Shown: positions 42,301 through 51,214, counted from the first letter of the stretch. The stretch: 64,000 nt of DNA from Oribacterium parvum ACB1 (GCF_000238055.2 NZ_KE148312.1:1918501-1982500), one strand, 5' to 3'. The notes: generated by a model not told the origin, from the sequence alone. Translations and numbers: made by a program.

Positions 42301-43969
42301 GGGTAATGCGATAGGGAATCGGAACACGAGGATTCACAAAGAGATCCATGCGGTCCACGATTTTCCCTTCTTCCAGCTTCACTGCACCGATTTCGATGAT
42401 ATGGTTTTTCTTCGGATCAAAGCCGGTCGTTTCCAGATCAAAGACCACGGTACTGCAGGATAAAGGAAGGTCCTCGGAAAGATTTTTTATCACGGTATCC
42501 AGGTCATTTACAAGGTACCCTTCCATGCCGTAGATTATCTGCAGCTCATCTTCCTTTCCGAGCTTTTTTAAGTGTGCCATTGCATCCGGGAAGGACTGTG
42601 CTACGCCATGGTCGGTAATGGCAAGAGCCGGCATACCGAATTCTAAAGCTCTGTTAATATACTCTTCTATGTCGGAAACCCCGTCCATGTCGGACATTTT
42701 GGTATGAAGATGCAGCTCCACACGCTTTTCCTTGGCATGATCGACTCTCTTTGCCCGTACAAAATCAGACTTTTTAATCCCGAATACACGGGAAAGCTCC
42801 AGTTCCTTGTCGTACTGGTCGTATTCGATATTCCCTTTTACGGCTATAGTCTTTCCGACCTGTAAAAAAGCTCTGGCATCGTCCAGATTTTCTTCTTCCA
42901 CGAAGATTTTAGAGGCGATGGAGTCGGTATCGTCCGTAAAGGAAAAGGTAAAGATAACCATACCGGATTTTCTGGTCGGGCGTTCATCCACATGAAGAAT
43001 AATCCCCTGCAATGCGACGGTTCCGGAGAATTCTCCAACGGAAGAAATCGGTACAATTTCGTCCTGGAAATCTCTGCCGTAATAAACACCTTCTTTATCA
43101 CTTCTCTTAAAAGGACCTCGGCTTCCGAAGCTTCTCTTGAAGGAAGAATCATTATTTTTCTCTTTGAAATCCTTTTTTTCTTTATATTCTTTTTGATCTT
43201 TTATCTCTTGCTTTCCGTCTTTCGCTTTACACTCTTCTTTACTCTCTCCCTTATTCTCTTCTTTTCCTTCCTCTTTAGTCTTTCCAAGGCTTTTTTCCGG
43301 TCTTTCCTTGTTTACCGCTGTCTTGCCGCCGGCTTCACTGCTATTATTACTATGCCGGTCGGCGTTTTCCGCTTGCTTTTCTCCCCCGATTGACTCAAAT
43401 TTTTCCTTTTCTTCCCTATATTCGCTACTCTCATACTCATCATGCTCTCTTTCTTCCGCTTTATTCAGCTCGGGACTATAGCCAATGGAGAAATGCAGGA
43501 TAATCCCACAACGCTCATGCACTATTTTCTCAATGACCCGGATACATTCTTCCTCTTCTTTTTGAAAAAGGGCAATTTCCGGCAGCAAAAGAGCTAGAGT
43601 GGACTCGTCTTTCCACTCTAGCTTTCCCCTTGTAAACATTTGATGGAGCACAATGTTTTTTTCTTTTAACTCATCCAAAAGGGAGTCTTCATAACGCTCA
43701 AAAAGAATCTTCGCATTATACTGGGAAGAAAGATGAAAGCTCTCGTGAATTTCTATCTGAATTTTCTTTCCCGAAAATACCTGCTTCTGAATGAGCTCTT
43801 CCATGGCATGGAGTTCATTTTTTTTAAGTAAATGATCGCTATGCAGGTAGATTTTCATCTTCGTGCGATCCCGGCTTAACGTAATGCGACTGACTTCCGT
43901 TGTCATGAAGAGTGTTTCTAAGTCTTTGTTTCCCTTCAGTTCTTGAAATACTTGAAAAAAGCTTTTCAT
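39380..43969 (-). CDS. polC: DNA polymerase III alpha subunit, PolC type
   Basis: Main replicative polymerase of low-GC Gram-positives. Domains in 1529 residues: N-terminal domain (1-165), a charged low-complexity linker (about 170-290, K/E-rich), OB fold (about 300-400), PHP domain (ELHLHTKMSDMDG near 418), proofreading exonuclease inserted in it (VVFDLETTGFDP near 508), zinc-binding CPNCYY/CPHCGAELD, then palm and fingers (FLGFDGDKEPDIDLNF, TGQHPGGIVVLP). The usual length is about 1440, and the linker accounts for most of the excess. ATGA overlap with ispG. Confidence 0.97.
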   Translation of the reverse strand: MKSFFQVFQELKGNKDLETLFMTTEVSRITLSRDRTKMKIYLHSDHLLKKNELHAMEELIQKQVFSGKKIQIEIHESFHLSSQYNAKILFERYEDSLLDELKEKNIVLHQMFTRGKLEWKDESTLALLLPEIALFQKEEEECIRVIEKIVHERCGIILHFSIGYSPELNKAEEREHDEYESSEYREEKEKFESIGGEKQAENADRHSNNSSEAGGKTAVNKERPEKSLGKTKEEGKEENKGESKEECKAKDGKQEIKDQKEYKEKKDFKEKNNDSSFKRSFGSRGPFKRSDKEGVYYGRDFQDEIVPISSVGEFSGTVALQGIILHVDERPTRKSGMVIFTFSFTDDTDSIASKIFVEEENLDDARAFLQVGKTIAVKGNIEYDQYDKELELSRVFGIKKSDFVRAKRVDHAKEKRVELHLHTKMSDMDGVSDIEEYINRALEFGMPALAITDHGVAQSFPDAMAHLKKLGKEDELQIIYGMEGYLVNDLDTVIKNLSEDLPLSCSTVVFDLETTGFDPKKNHIIEIGAVKLEEGKIVDRMDLFVNPRVPIPYRITQLTSIDDSMVMDADGIEVVLPKFLEFVGDSILVAHNAEFDYNFVENKAKALGIPFKRPVLDTVSLSRLLLPKLHRFKLDTVAKELKIELLHHHRAVDDAEATARIYLKELEMLEKRGVQSLGKIDSLDMDTVGKVRKLPSYHIILLAKNDLGRINLYRLISESHLKYFAKHPRIPKSLLKKYREGLIIGSACSNGELFQALIRGMDDQQLLTIASFYDYLEVQPLGNNRYMLSSDKYSAETEEDLIQYNKKIISLGEQLGKPVCATSDAHYTDKEEDIFRKIILATKGMTEEEGDTFLYFRSTEEMLSEFSYLDENTKKKVVIDNPLSILKQCERIKPVRPDKCPPVIPNSDETLREICYETAHKIYGPKLPEIVANRLEKELNSIISNGYSVMYIIAQKLVDQSNADGYLVGSRGSVGSSFAATMSRITEVNPLPPHYVCPNCYYTDFDSEEVKSYSGMAGYDMPPKKCPHCGAELDRLGFDIPFETFLGFDGDKEPDIDLNFSGEYQAKAHAYTGTIFGEENTFKAGTIGTLAEKTAYGMIKNYYEERGEQKRNAEIDRLVQGLTGIRRTTGQHPGGIVVLPHGEDINTFTPVQHPANDVESPIITTHFDYHKIDHNLLKLDILGHDDPTMIRKLQDLTGLDPVKDIPLDSKEVMDLFRSTEILGIKPEDIHGVKLGCLGIPEFGTGFAMQMVVDTKPQYLSDLIRISGLSHGTDVYLNNAQDLILNGITTLRDAICCRDDIMVYLMHMGLDPSESFNIMEATRKHKPLKEEWCQDMRDHGVPEWYIDACKKIKYMFPKAHAAAYVMMAYRVAYCKVFYPREYYTAYYSVRADGFDFDKMCFGVEKLRFYMQEYLEKDKLSATENLCLRDMRICEEMYARGIRFAKLDIYKAKAKDFQITEEGEIMPSFSCIAGLGEAVALGLEDGAKYGPYLSKDDFVQRTHCPKVFADKFHELGLLGEIPLSNQISLFD

Positions 43970-45057
43970 GAATACTTTTCAATTTCCTCTCGTAGTGCGC
44001 TAAGTAAGTCTTCTTCCTTAACCTTTCGGATGATTTCTCCCTTTTTAAAGAGCATGCCGACACCCTTTCCTCCGGCAATGCCGAGATCCGCCTCTCTTGC
44101 TTCCCCGGGGCCGTTTACCACGCAGCCCATTACAGCAATCTTTAAGGACTTATCGGGATAGGAAAAGGCAATCTTCTCCACTTCTTTTGCAAGGGAAATA
44201 AGGTCAATATCCGTTCTTCCGCAGGTGGGACAGGATACCACGGAAACAGCTTTTTTACGCAGTCCGAGCGTCTCCAAAATCAGCTGTCCGCTTCGAATTT
44301 CTTCCACGGGATCCGCGGAAAGACTGACCCGAACGGTATCTCCGATTCCCTCATTTAAGATAAGAGCCAGCCCCATGGCGGACTTGATATTACCGGACCA
44401 GACGGTGCCCGCCTCGGTAATCCCGATATGCAAGGGAAGCTCACATTTCTCCGCTACAATCTTATGCGCATGATACGCCATTAAAACATCGGAGGACTTG
44501 ATGGAAAGAACAAGATTATGATAGCCCATGTTTTCCACGAGCTCCACATTCTTAAGAGCGGACTCGGCAAGTCCTTCCGCTGTGACTCTTCCATTGTACT
44601 TCTCTAAGATATCCTTTTCCAAAGAACCTGAATTCACCCCGATGCGAATGGGAATATTCCTTTCCTTTGCGCAATCTACAACCGCCTTTACCTTATCGGA
44701 GGAACCGATGTTCCCGGGATTGATGCGGATTTTATCGGCACCATTTTCCATAGCAAGTATGGCTAAGCGATAATCAAAGTGAATATCGGCAACCATAGGA
44801 AGGGGGGATTCTTCTCGAATCTTCCCGAAAGCCAGTGCTGCTTCCTTTGTGGGAACCGTTAAACGCACCAAATCCGCACCGGCAATCTTTAAAGCGCGAA
44901 TCTGGGAAAGACTCCCCTCTATATCTTCTGTCTTGGTATTGCACATCGACTGCAATACAACAGGATTCCCTCCGCCGATTTTTAAGGGAAGGGATGGGTA
45001 AAGTCCTTTTTCTTTTTTTCCGAGTTCAATTACTCGAGTTTCCGTTCGTTTTATCAT
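43966..45057 (-). CDS. ispG: 4-hydroxy-3-methylbut-2-enyl diphosphate synthase IspG (GcpE)
   Basis: [4Fe-4S] enzyme of the MEP isoprenoid pathway. GGGNPVVLQSMCNTKTEDIE, RINPGNIGS, and the iron-sulfur cysteines in SCPTCGRTDID and MGCVVNGPGEA are visible. Length 363 is the normal short bacterial form. It overlaps polC and lies near dxr, the other MEP gene in this window. Confidence 0.97.
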   Translation of the reverse strand: MIKRTETRVIELGKKEKGLYPSLPLKIGGGNPVVLQSMCNTKTEDIEGSLSQIRALKIAGADLVRLTVPTKEAALAFGKIREESPLPMVADIHFDYRLAILAMENGADKIRINPGNIGSSDKVKAVVDCAKERNIPIRIGVNSGSLEKDILEKYNGRVTAEGLAESALKNVELVENMGYHNLVLSIKSSDVLMAYHAHKIVAEKCELPLHIGITEAGTVWSGNIKSAMGLALILNEGIGDTVRVSLSADPVEEIRSGQLILETLGLRKKAVSVVSCPTCGRTDIDLISLAKEVEKIAFSYPDKSLKIAVMGCVVNGPGEAREADLGIAGGKGVGMLFKKGEIIRKVKEEDLLSALREEIEKYS

Positions 45058-45190
45058 TGTTTTTCCCCTTTTTGCCGGATTATTTCAATTTCAAAAAATC
45101 ACCGGATGAACACTGTTTTATAGACTTCCTCAATGTTTCCCTAAAACACATTTTTACTCATTCCTCTTTGTATTTCAGCTGTACTACAGA

Positions 45191-46363
45191 TTAGTTTAAC
45201 AACTTGGAATACACTCCCGTAAACAGATTGAATACATCGTTAAAGACGATTGCTACCATGAGAAGCAGTAAAATAGCCATTCCTACGGTATTGATTCTCT
45301 CCTCCCACTTCGGATTTAAGCGTTTACGAAGAAGCATTTCGAGAAGAATAAATAGGAGTCTTCCGCCGTCGAGCGCCGGAATCGGCAGTAAATTCATTAT
45401 CCCGAGGTTTACACTAAGCATAAGAGAAAGGTTCATTAAAACCAATATCGTTAGGCGAAGACCTCCGGAGCTGGACTGCTGTACCGCACCGCCAATCACG
45501 GCCACGGTTCCTACCGGCCCCATCACATCCTGTCTGGAAACCTTTCCTCTTAGAATCATCGCGAGGCTGTCAAAGACAATTCGCGCATTAAAGCGGAATT
45601 CGTAGTAGCTGTACTCTAAAACTTGAAATAGATTTTTTGCACTTACTCTTCCGTTCTTTAATTGTACGCCCAGGCGATATCTTCCACTCTCCGGATCCCG
45701 GTAAGGGCTAAAGGAAAAACTCTCTTTTTTTCCGTCTCGAATCACGGTAAGTTTGATATCCCCTTTCTTAAAGTCCTCTTGGTGAAGCTCAAGAAAAATC
45801 GACAGCTCCTGCAAGGTGGCAAGGGATCGTTTACTTCCGTCGGCAAAGGCAATAGCTACAATTCTATCTCCATCTTGTAAACCGCTTTTCATAGCCGGCG
45901 TCTCTACAGTAGAGGAGGCTCCGATAATCGGAAATTCCGTACCGATATTTACCGTAAGAATAATGGCAAAGAGAAAGGCCAAAAGGAAGTTATGCCATAC
46001 ACCGCCAAAGCAGATAATAAATCTTTGCCACGCCGGCTTTTTCTCAAAACTGTATTTTTCCAAGTCTTCCTTGGCAAAAACCACGCCATCAAAGTCCAGA
46101 ACATCTTCCTCTTCTTCCCCTTTTGCTGTCGAAAAATCACCGCTTCCGGCGGCATCCTCTCCGAGCATCGCGCAGCTTCCACCTAAGGGGAGAAGTTTCA
46201 AACTGTATCTTGTGTTACGGAAGACGCCGGAAAGAATCCGAGGACCCATTCCGATAGAAAACTCCAAAACACCGACCTTAAAAAACTTCGCCGCCAAAAA
46301 GTGACCTAATTCATGAAAAAAAACCAAAAACGATAAGGCAAGTAACGCCAAAACAATACTCAA
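45191..46363 (-). CDS. rseP: RseP-type intramembrane zinc metalloprotease (S2P family)
   Basis: Site-2 protease cleaving anti-sigma factors or signal peptide remnants in the membrane. The zinc motif FHELGHF is in the first helix, and the second conserved motif NLLPIPALDGGRLLF lies near the C-terminus, with a PDZ domain (about 150-230) between. An acidic cytoplasmic loop (GEEEEDVLDFDG) follows the first helix. The start is TTG at 46363, with AAAGGAG 5 nt upstream. Located between dxr and ispG as in other Bacillota. Confidence 0.94.
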   Translation of the reverse strand: MSIVLALLALSFLVFFHELGHFLAAKFFKVGVLEFSIGMGPRILSGVFRNTRYSLKLLPLGGSCAMLGEDAAGSGDFSTAKGEEEEDVLDFDGVVFAKEDLEKYSFEKKPAWQRFIICFGGVWHNFLLAFLFAIILTVNIGTEFPIIGASSTVETPAMKSGLQDGDRIVAIAFADGSKRSLATLQELSIFLELHQEDFKKGDIKLTVIRDGKKESFSFSPYRDPESGRYRLGVQLKNGRVSAKNLFQVLEYSYYEFRFNARIVFDSLAMILRGKVSRQDVMGPVGTVAVIGGAVQQSSSGGLRLTILVLMNLSLMLSVNLGIMNLLPIPALDGGRLLFILLEMLLRKRLNPKWEERINTVGMAILLLLMVAIVFNDVFNLFTGVYSKLLN

Positions 46364-46463
46364 AATTACTCCTTTACTTGTTTAAATAATTAATCTCTAT
46401 ACTATCTTGTATTAAAATCTAAAATCATTTCATTATAAGCCTTCATTGGCTTTCTCCTAAGAT

Positions 46464-47708
46464 CTATGCTTCTACCTGATTTGCATTTTCTTCTACACAG
46501 TTTCTCGCCCATCGTTCAATAGAAAGTATCTCATCCACGGAAGGGTAAGCCTTCCAGTCCTTCTCATGCAGCTGCATCGCCTTTTCGATCAAAGCCGGAA
46601 TGGAAAGGAAGGATATTTTATCCTGAAGGAAGAGGGCAACCGCTTCTTCATTTGCCGCATTAAAAACGGTCGTCATAGATCCGCCCTTCAATCCTGCAGT
46701 ACGTCCTAAGGCTAGAGCTGGGAAATCAGTATAGGAAGGGGGATGAAAATGTAGCGACATCACCTTTGTAAAATCCAGTTTTTCTCCCTTGAAATGCTCT
46801 CTTTCCTCTTCAAACAGGGCGTAGGCTATGGGAACACGCATAGTAGGCACTCCAAGCTCCGCCTTAATTGCCCCGTCACAAAACTCTACAGCGGAATGGA
46901 TAATGCTTTCTCTCTGGATAACAACCTGTATTTTTTCAATCGGAATATGAAAAAGAATATGCGCTTCCAAAACTTCCAAGGCTTTATTCACCATGGTAGC
47001 GGAGTCTATGGTAATCTTTCTTCCCATAGACCAGTTGGGGTGCTTTAAGGCATCTTCTTTCTTCTTTCCCCTCATTTCGTCTTTTGTGAGGCCGAAGAAA
47101 GGACCTCCCGAAGCGGTTAAAATGAGTTTCTCGACTTCTTCCGCCTTTTCTCCTCTTAAGCATTGCCAGATTGCAGAGTGCTCGGAATCAATAGGGAAAA
47201 GCTTTGCCTTCGACTCTTTTAATAAGTCATTGATTAAATGCCCGGCACAGACCAACGTTTCTTTATTGGCAAGGGCCACTTTTTTCCCGGCCTGAATAGC
47301 CGAAATAGTTGGCTGTATTCCGACCATTCCCACTACACTGACTACAATCATATCGGCTTCCGTCAAGGCGGAAAGCTGAATAAGGCCTTCCATTCCGGAG
47401 TAAATCACCGGTGAATAGCTATCTTTTTCGCTCTCTTTTTTTTCGTAATGTATACTGTTCTCGGCAGATTCCGAATCGAGTGTATTGTCACGATTATAAC
47501 TTGATTGAAAGCGCTCTTTCAGAAGTTTTGCTTTATCTTCATGAAAAACGCAAAGATACTTCGGCTTCCACTCCCGCGCCTGCTCTTCCAATAGTGAAAT
47601 ATTTTCTCCGGCAGAAAGGGCAAGCACTTTATATTCCGTATGGTCTTTTAAAAGTTCCAGGGTCTGTGTGCCGATAGAGCCTGTAGACCCCAAAATCACA
47701 ATATTCAT
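46464..47708 (-). CDS. dxr: 1-deoxy-D-xylulose 5-phosphate reductoisomerase
   Basis: First committed MEP pathway step, NADPH-dependent. ILGSTGSIGTQTLEL (NADPH), ALANKETLVCAG, PIDSEHSAIWQ, TASGGPFFGL and KITIDSATMVNKALEVLEAH are all present. A polar insertion (about residues 69-99, S/E/K/D/N-rich) lies in the NADPH domain, making 414 residues versus about 385. Start at 47708, with GAGG 7 nt upstream; a TTG at 47729 is in frame but lacks a site. Confidence 0.95.
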   Translation of the reverse strand: MNIVILGSTGSIGTQTLELLKDHTEYKVLALSAGENISLLEEQAREWKPKYLCVFHEDKAKLLKERFQSSYNRDNTLDSESAENSIHYEKKESEKDSYSPVIYSGMEGLIQLSALTEADMIVVSVVGMVGIQPTISAIQAGKKVALANKETLVCAGHLINDLLKESKAKLFPIDSEHSAIWQCLRGEKAEEVEKLILTASGGPFFGLTKDEMRGKKKEDALKHPNWSMGRKITIDSATMVNKALEVLEAHILFHIPIEKIQVVIQRESIIHSAVEFCDGAIKAELGVPTMRVPIAYALFEEEREHFKGEKLDFTKVMSLHFHPPSYTDFPALALGRTAGLKGGSMTTVFNAANEEAVALFLQDKISFLSIPALIEKAMQLHEKDWKAYPSVDEILSIERWARNCVEENANQVEA

Positions 47709-47739
47709 ATCTATCCTCGATTCACACAATCTTAGAAAA

Positions 47740-47803
47740 AGTAGCTTTTTATGAAAGCAGCTTCTTATGAACTTAGAGTCCTATAAAAACGGCTTTCTTA
47801 CAG
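47740..47803. repeat. Degenerate 16-bp tandem repeats upstream of dxr
   Basis: AGTAGCTTTTTATGAA (47740-47755) and AGCAGCTTCTTATGAA (47756-47771) differ at three positions and are followed by two weaker 16-bp copies (47772-47787, 47788-47803). They lie in the 182-bp cdsA-dxr spacer, which holds no gene. Confidence 0.6.
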
Positions 47804-47890
47804 AAATATAGAATAGTTCATCTTATAAAAATCTGTCTTAAAAAACAGACTGCAATACTCTTAATGTAAAACGACGAATATCTAAAAACA

Positions 47891-48781
47891 TTATTTCACA
47901 AAAAGAACCAAAGCAAAGTAGATAATCGGAGCAGTAAAGAGTGCCGAATCAAAACGGTCCAGTATTCCTCCATGTCCGGGTATCAAATTACTGTAATCCT
48001 TGATTCCAAAATCCCGCTTGATTCCGGAAGCCGTCAAATCTCCCACAATGGAAAAAAGAGAGGCAAAGGCGACAGAAATCGCAAGCTTTAAAGGGGAATG
48101 GAAAAATCCGTCATAGACTTGATTATTATACAGTCCGTAAAGGTAAGTTAAAAGAAAAGATCCGAGAACTCCCCCGATAGCCCCTTCCCAGGTCTTCTTC
48201 GGACTAAGAACCGGTGTCATTTTGTGCTTTCCGAAAAGAATCCCTACGGCATAGGCACAGGTATCTGCCGCCCAGCTCGATAGAAAAATCAGCCAAACCA
48301 GAATCTTTCCATGCATGACTCCTCTTGTCTGATAGAGGTAGGAAAACATGATTCCCGCATAGGGTAAAATCAGAAAATACAGGCAAATCTCCCGAATTGT
48401 CTTTTCCGGATAAAACAATACATAGTCTACACAGAGCAGAATGAAATAAACCAGCATAAGAACCATTTCAAAATGCTTCCCATAGAAAAGTGCAAGGTAA
48501 TGCAGAGAAATAAAAAGGTAGGGTAAAATCGACATTTTCTCCTTATGAAAGGAAAAACAATGCAGAAGCTCATAGCAGGCAAAAATAGATAAAATGAAAT
48601 TAAAGAATAACAGTAGATTTCCTCCGGCGGGAAGGATGATAAACAAAAGAAGCAGTAAGACAATTCCGCTTGCTAATCGCACAAAAAAGGAGGACAGCTT
48701 CTTCTCGTTCTGTCCCTTGGGAAGCGTTTTAACTCTGCCTTCTCGTTTTTTTATTTCTTCCGTTTCGTTTTGTTTCTCCAT
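47891..48781 (-). CDS. cdsA: Phosphatidate cytidylyltransferase
   Basis: Makes CDP-diacylglycerol at the membrane. About eight hydrophobic segments; the family signature is complete at the C-terminus (GDLTASGIKRDFGIKDYSNL followed by PGHGGILDRFDS), with SPKKTWEGAIGG before it. The N-terminal ~35 residues are polar and basic (KKREGRVKTLPKGQNEKK), a cytoplasmic extension. It lies between uppS and dxr. Confidence 0.95.
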   Translation of the reverse strand: MEKQNETEEIKKREGRVKTLPKGQNEKKLSSFFVRLASGIVLLLLLFIILPAGGNLLLFFNFILSIFACYELLHCFSFHKEKMSILPYLFISLHYLALFYGKHFEMVLMLVYFILLCVDYVLFYPEKTIREICLYFLILPYAGIMFSYLYQTRGVMHGKILVWLIFLSSWAADTCAYAVGILFGKHKMTPVLSPKKTWEGAIGGVLGSFLLTYLYGLYNNQVYDGFFHSPLKLAISVAFASLFSIVGDLTASGIKRDFGIKDYSNLIPGHGGILDRFDSALFTAPIIYFALVLFVK

Positions 48782-48864
48782 CTAACTATTACCCTTAATC
48801 ATTTCTACCCTAACAATACTTCGGAAGCTCAAAAAGCCTCTATAACATAGTGATTCTTATTCAT

Positions 48865-48900
48865 AACGAGTATCGTGCGTAAAGCGTGCGATATCTCGTT
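48865..48900. repeat. Inverted repeat between uppS and cdsA
   Basis: AACGAGTATCG and CGATATCTCGTT form a bulged ~11-bp stem around TGCGTAAAGCGTG. No T-run follows in either direction, so it is not a standard terminator. The rest of the 48782-48935 spacer shows nothing. Confidence 0.6.
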
Positions 48901-48935
48901 GTAGAGCTCCCTTTTAAATTTAAAATAAACAATAG

Positions 48936-49661
48936 CTACTTTTTTCTTCCGCCAAATCTTCTTTCCCTTTTTCCGTAACTTTCTATCGCTTTTAAAAGCT
49001 CTTCCTTATTGAAGTCGGGCCAGAGCACATCCGTAATATAATACTCGGAATAGGCAGATTGCCATAAAAGGAAGTTCGAAGTCCGAAATTCCCCGGAGGT
49101 ACGGATAACAAGGTCAGGGTCAGGAATATCTTTTGTATCCAAGTAGGAAGCAAGCTGCTCTTCCGTAAGATGAGCTAAAGCATCTTTCAAATTCTCTCCC
49201 CTGTACTCTGTAGAAAAGCGATGAATTGCACGAATGATTTCATCTCTTCCGCCATAGTTTACGGCAAAAATAAACTCCATCCCCGTATTGTCCTTCGTGC
49301 TTTCTTCCAAAGCACGGATTCCTTCCTGAATATCCCCGGAAAAACGGCTTCTCTCGCCAATCATCTTCGCTTTCACATTATTTGCATTGGCAACGGAAAT
49401 AAGCTTTTTCATATAGAAACGAAAAAGCTGCATAAGCGCTCCAACCTCTTCTTCAGAGCGCTTCCAATTTTCTGTGGAGAAACCGTATACGGTTAAATAG
49501 GATATTCCAAGCCTTGCACAGTCTTCTACAATCTGTTCCAAGGTCTCACAGCCTTTTTTATGGCCGAGGGCTCTCGGAAGCCCGCGAGAAGCTGCCCAAC
49601 GACCGTTTCCATCCAAAATAATAGCAATGTGCTTTGGAAAGCGCTCCGTGTTTTCCATCAT
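48936..49661 (-). CDS. uppS: Undecaprenyl diphosphate synthase (cis-prenyltransferase)
   Basis: Builds the C55 lipid carrier of cell-wall synthesis. Motifs: [13 protein letters not shown] (catalytic Asp), [14 protein letters not shown], and the C-terminal [21 protein letters not shown]-type region, seen as [15 protein letters not shown] and [15 protein letters not shown]. Length 241 normal. ATGA overlap with frr. Confidence 0.96.
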   Translation of the reverse strand: MMENTERFPKHIAIILDGNGRWAASRGLPRALGHKKGCETLEQIVEDCARLGISYLTVYGFSTENWKRSEEEVGALMQLFRFYMKKLISVANANNVKAKMIGERSRFSGDIQEGIRALEESTKDNTGMEFIFAVNYGGRDEIIRAIHRFSTEYRGENLKDALAHLTEEQLASYLDTKDIPDPDLVIRTSGEFRTSNFLLWQSAYSEYYITDVLWPDFNKEELLKAIESYGKRERRFGGRKK

Positions 49662-50212
49662 ACTGTAAGGAGTTCCTTGTTCTTTGCTTCCACGGACTGA
49701 TCAATCTTCTCAATCATGTGGTCGGTGAGCTCCTGAATATCCTTCGTCTGTCTTGCTAAATCGTCCTCGGTAATCTCCGCATTTTTCTCCAGCTTCTTAG
49801 CCAAATCCATGGCATCTCTTCGGATGTTTCGAATAGCAACCTTTGCCGCTTCGCCCTTCTTCTTTACATCCTTAGTCAGTTCCTTTCTTCTTTCCTCTGT
49901 AAGCTCCGGGAACACAAGACGAATCACCTGTCCGTCGTTTGTAGGATTGATACCGAGGTCGGACATATTGATTGCCTTTTCAATTTCCTTCATCACAGAC
50001 TTATCCCAAGGCTGAATCTGAATGATTCTTGCCTCCGGAACGGAGATATTCCCTACCTGCTGAATCGGGGTCTGCGTACCATAGTAATCCACAGTGATTC
50101 GATCTAAAACATGGGGATTCGCACGACCGGCACGAATCGTTGCGAGCTCACTCATTAAGTTGTCGTGAGTCTTATGCATTTTCTCAATATAGATTGTAAA
50201 TTGATCATCCAT
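49658..50212 (-). CDS. frr: Ribosome recycling factor
   Basis: Splits post-termination ribosomes with EF-G. Typical [17 protein letters not shown]-like sequence (here [17 protein letters not shown]), [20 protein letters not shown] and [17 protein letters not shown], 184 residues. It follows pyrH after 192 bp; rpsB and tsf, the usual upstream partners of pyrH-frr, are not here. The pyrH-frr spacer (50213-50404) is AT-rich and holds no gene. Confidence 0.97.
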   Translation of the reverse strand: MDDQFTIYIEKMHKTHDNLMSELATIRAGRANPHVLDRITVDYYGTQTPIQQVGNISVPEARIIQIQPWDKSVMKEIEKAINMSDLGINPTNDGQVIRLVFPELTEERRKELTKDVKKKGEAAKVAIRNIRRDAMDLAKKLEKNAEITEDDLARQTKDIQELTDHMIEKIDQSVEAKNKELLTV

Positions 50213-50404
50213 TTTTCAGTCCTCTTCTTTCGTATTTTTAGCATTTATTTTGTCTTAAATCAGAATGAATTCTTAAACGGAATATACTCTGATAGAGAAT
50301 TGCAATAGTAAAATCCAATAGAAAAAAAGTAATTTATAATTATTCAAATTTGTACACAGGCAAGACTTGAAGAATTATGCTAAATGATAGTATTTCCTTA
50401 AAAG

Positions 50405-51109
50405 TCAGTCCGCTGTAACTCTTGTTCCTTTGTGCTCTCCGAGAAGGGCCTTGAAGATGCCGTCCTCTTCCTCTAAGGAAAATACGGACATCGGGAGGCG
50501 GTTCTCAAGACAAAGGATGGATGCGGAAAGGTCAATTACCTGCAAACGCTTTTCCACCACTTCTTCAATACTGAGTGTATCGTATTTCTTGGCATCGGGA
50601 AACTTCTTCGGATCCTTGTCATAGACCCCGTCAATGGCCTTGGCAAGGAGAATTTCCTTACATGTGAGCTCCAGCGCACGAAGCACTACACCGGTGTCGG
50701 TGGAAAAATAGGGATGCCCCGTACCACAGGCACAGAATACCACTTCTCCATTTTGTAAAGCTTTATTTGCCTCGTCCTTGGAAAAGACTTCACTCATATC
50801 GGAAATGGAAAAAGATGACATAATTCTGGTCTTCATTCCGCTGATACGGAAGATTTCCGATACATAGATACAGTTCATGAGCGTCGCAAGAATGCCGACC
50901 TGATCCGCTTTATACCGGTCTACCTGCTCGGACTGTCTTCCTCTCCAGAAGTTTCCTCCTCCGATTACAATGGCTACTTCTATGCCTCTGTCTACTGCTC
51001 TTTTTACCTGATCCGCCACTCTAAAAATTACATCATCGGAAAACCCGAAATGCTTCTCTCCGGCCAGAGCCTCTCCGGAAAGTTTCAACATCACTCTTCT
51101 TTTTTCCAT
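50405..51109 (-). CDS. pyrH: UMP kinase
   Basis: Phosphorylates UMP to UDP. KRRVMLKLSGEALAGE, VIGGGNFWRGR, FCACGTGHPYFSTDTG and KAIDGVYDKDPKKF identify it; 234 residues. A promoter candidate overlaps the terminator of the hydrogenase unit just upstream, so pyrH-frr-uppS is probably transcribed independently of the hydrogenase. Confidence 0.97.
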   Translation of the reverse strand: MEKRRVMLKLSGEALAGEKHFGFSDDVIFRVADQVKRAVDRGIEVAIVIGGGNFWRGRQSEQVDRYKADQVGILATLMNCIYVSEIFRISGMKTRIMSSFSISDMSEVFSKDEANKALQNGEVVFCACGTGHPYFSTDTGVVLRALELTCKEILLAKAIDGVYDKDPKKFPDAKKYDTLSIEEVVEKRLQVIDLSASILCLENRLPMSVFSLEEEDGIFKALLGEHKGTRVTAD

Positions 51110-51134
51110 AATATTCTCCTCTTTCTAATGCCCT

Positions 51135-51163
51135 AGTTTACCATACAAAAAAAGGCTCGGCAA
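51135..51163 (-). promoter_or_regulatory. pyrH promoter candidate overlapping the hydrogenase terminator
   Basis: On the - strand TTGCCG (51163-51158) lies in the loop/3' arm of the terminator hairpin; after 17 bp, which include the T-run, comes TAAACT (51140-51135). Confidence 0.4.
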
Positions 51164-51180
51164 TTCTTCCGAGCCTTTTT
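51147..51180 (-). terminator. Terminator of the [FeFe] hydrogenase unit
   Basis: Perfect 12-bp stem AAAAAGGCTCGG/CCGAGCCTTTTT with an 8-nt loop; seven Ts follow on the - strand. Confidence 0.92.
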
Positions 51181-51214
51181 CGTCGTAAAAGAAAACTGAA
51201 TAATTCCTGTATCC

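Noticed and set aside
39437-43393. Long + strand frames opposite polC
   Set aside because: Antisense shadows of a well-supported gene, with unusual amino-acid composition and no ribosome binding sites.
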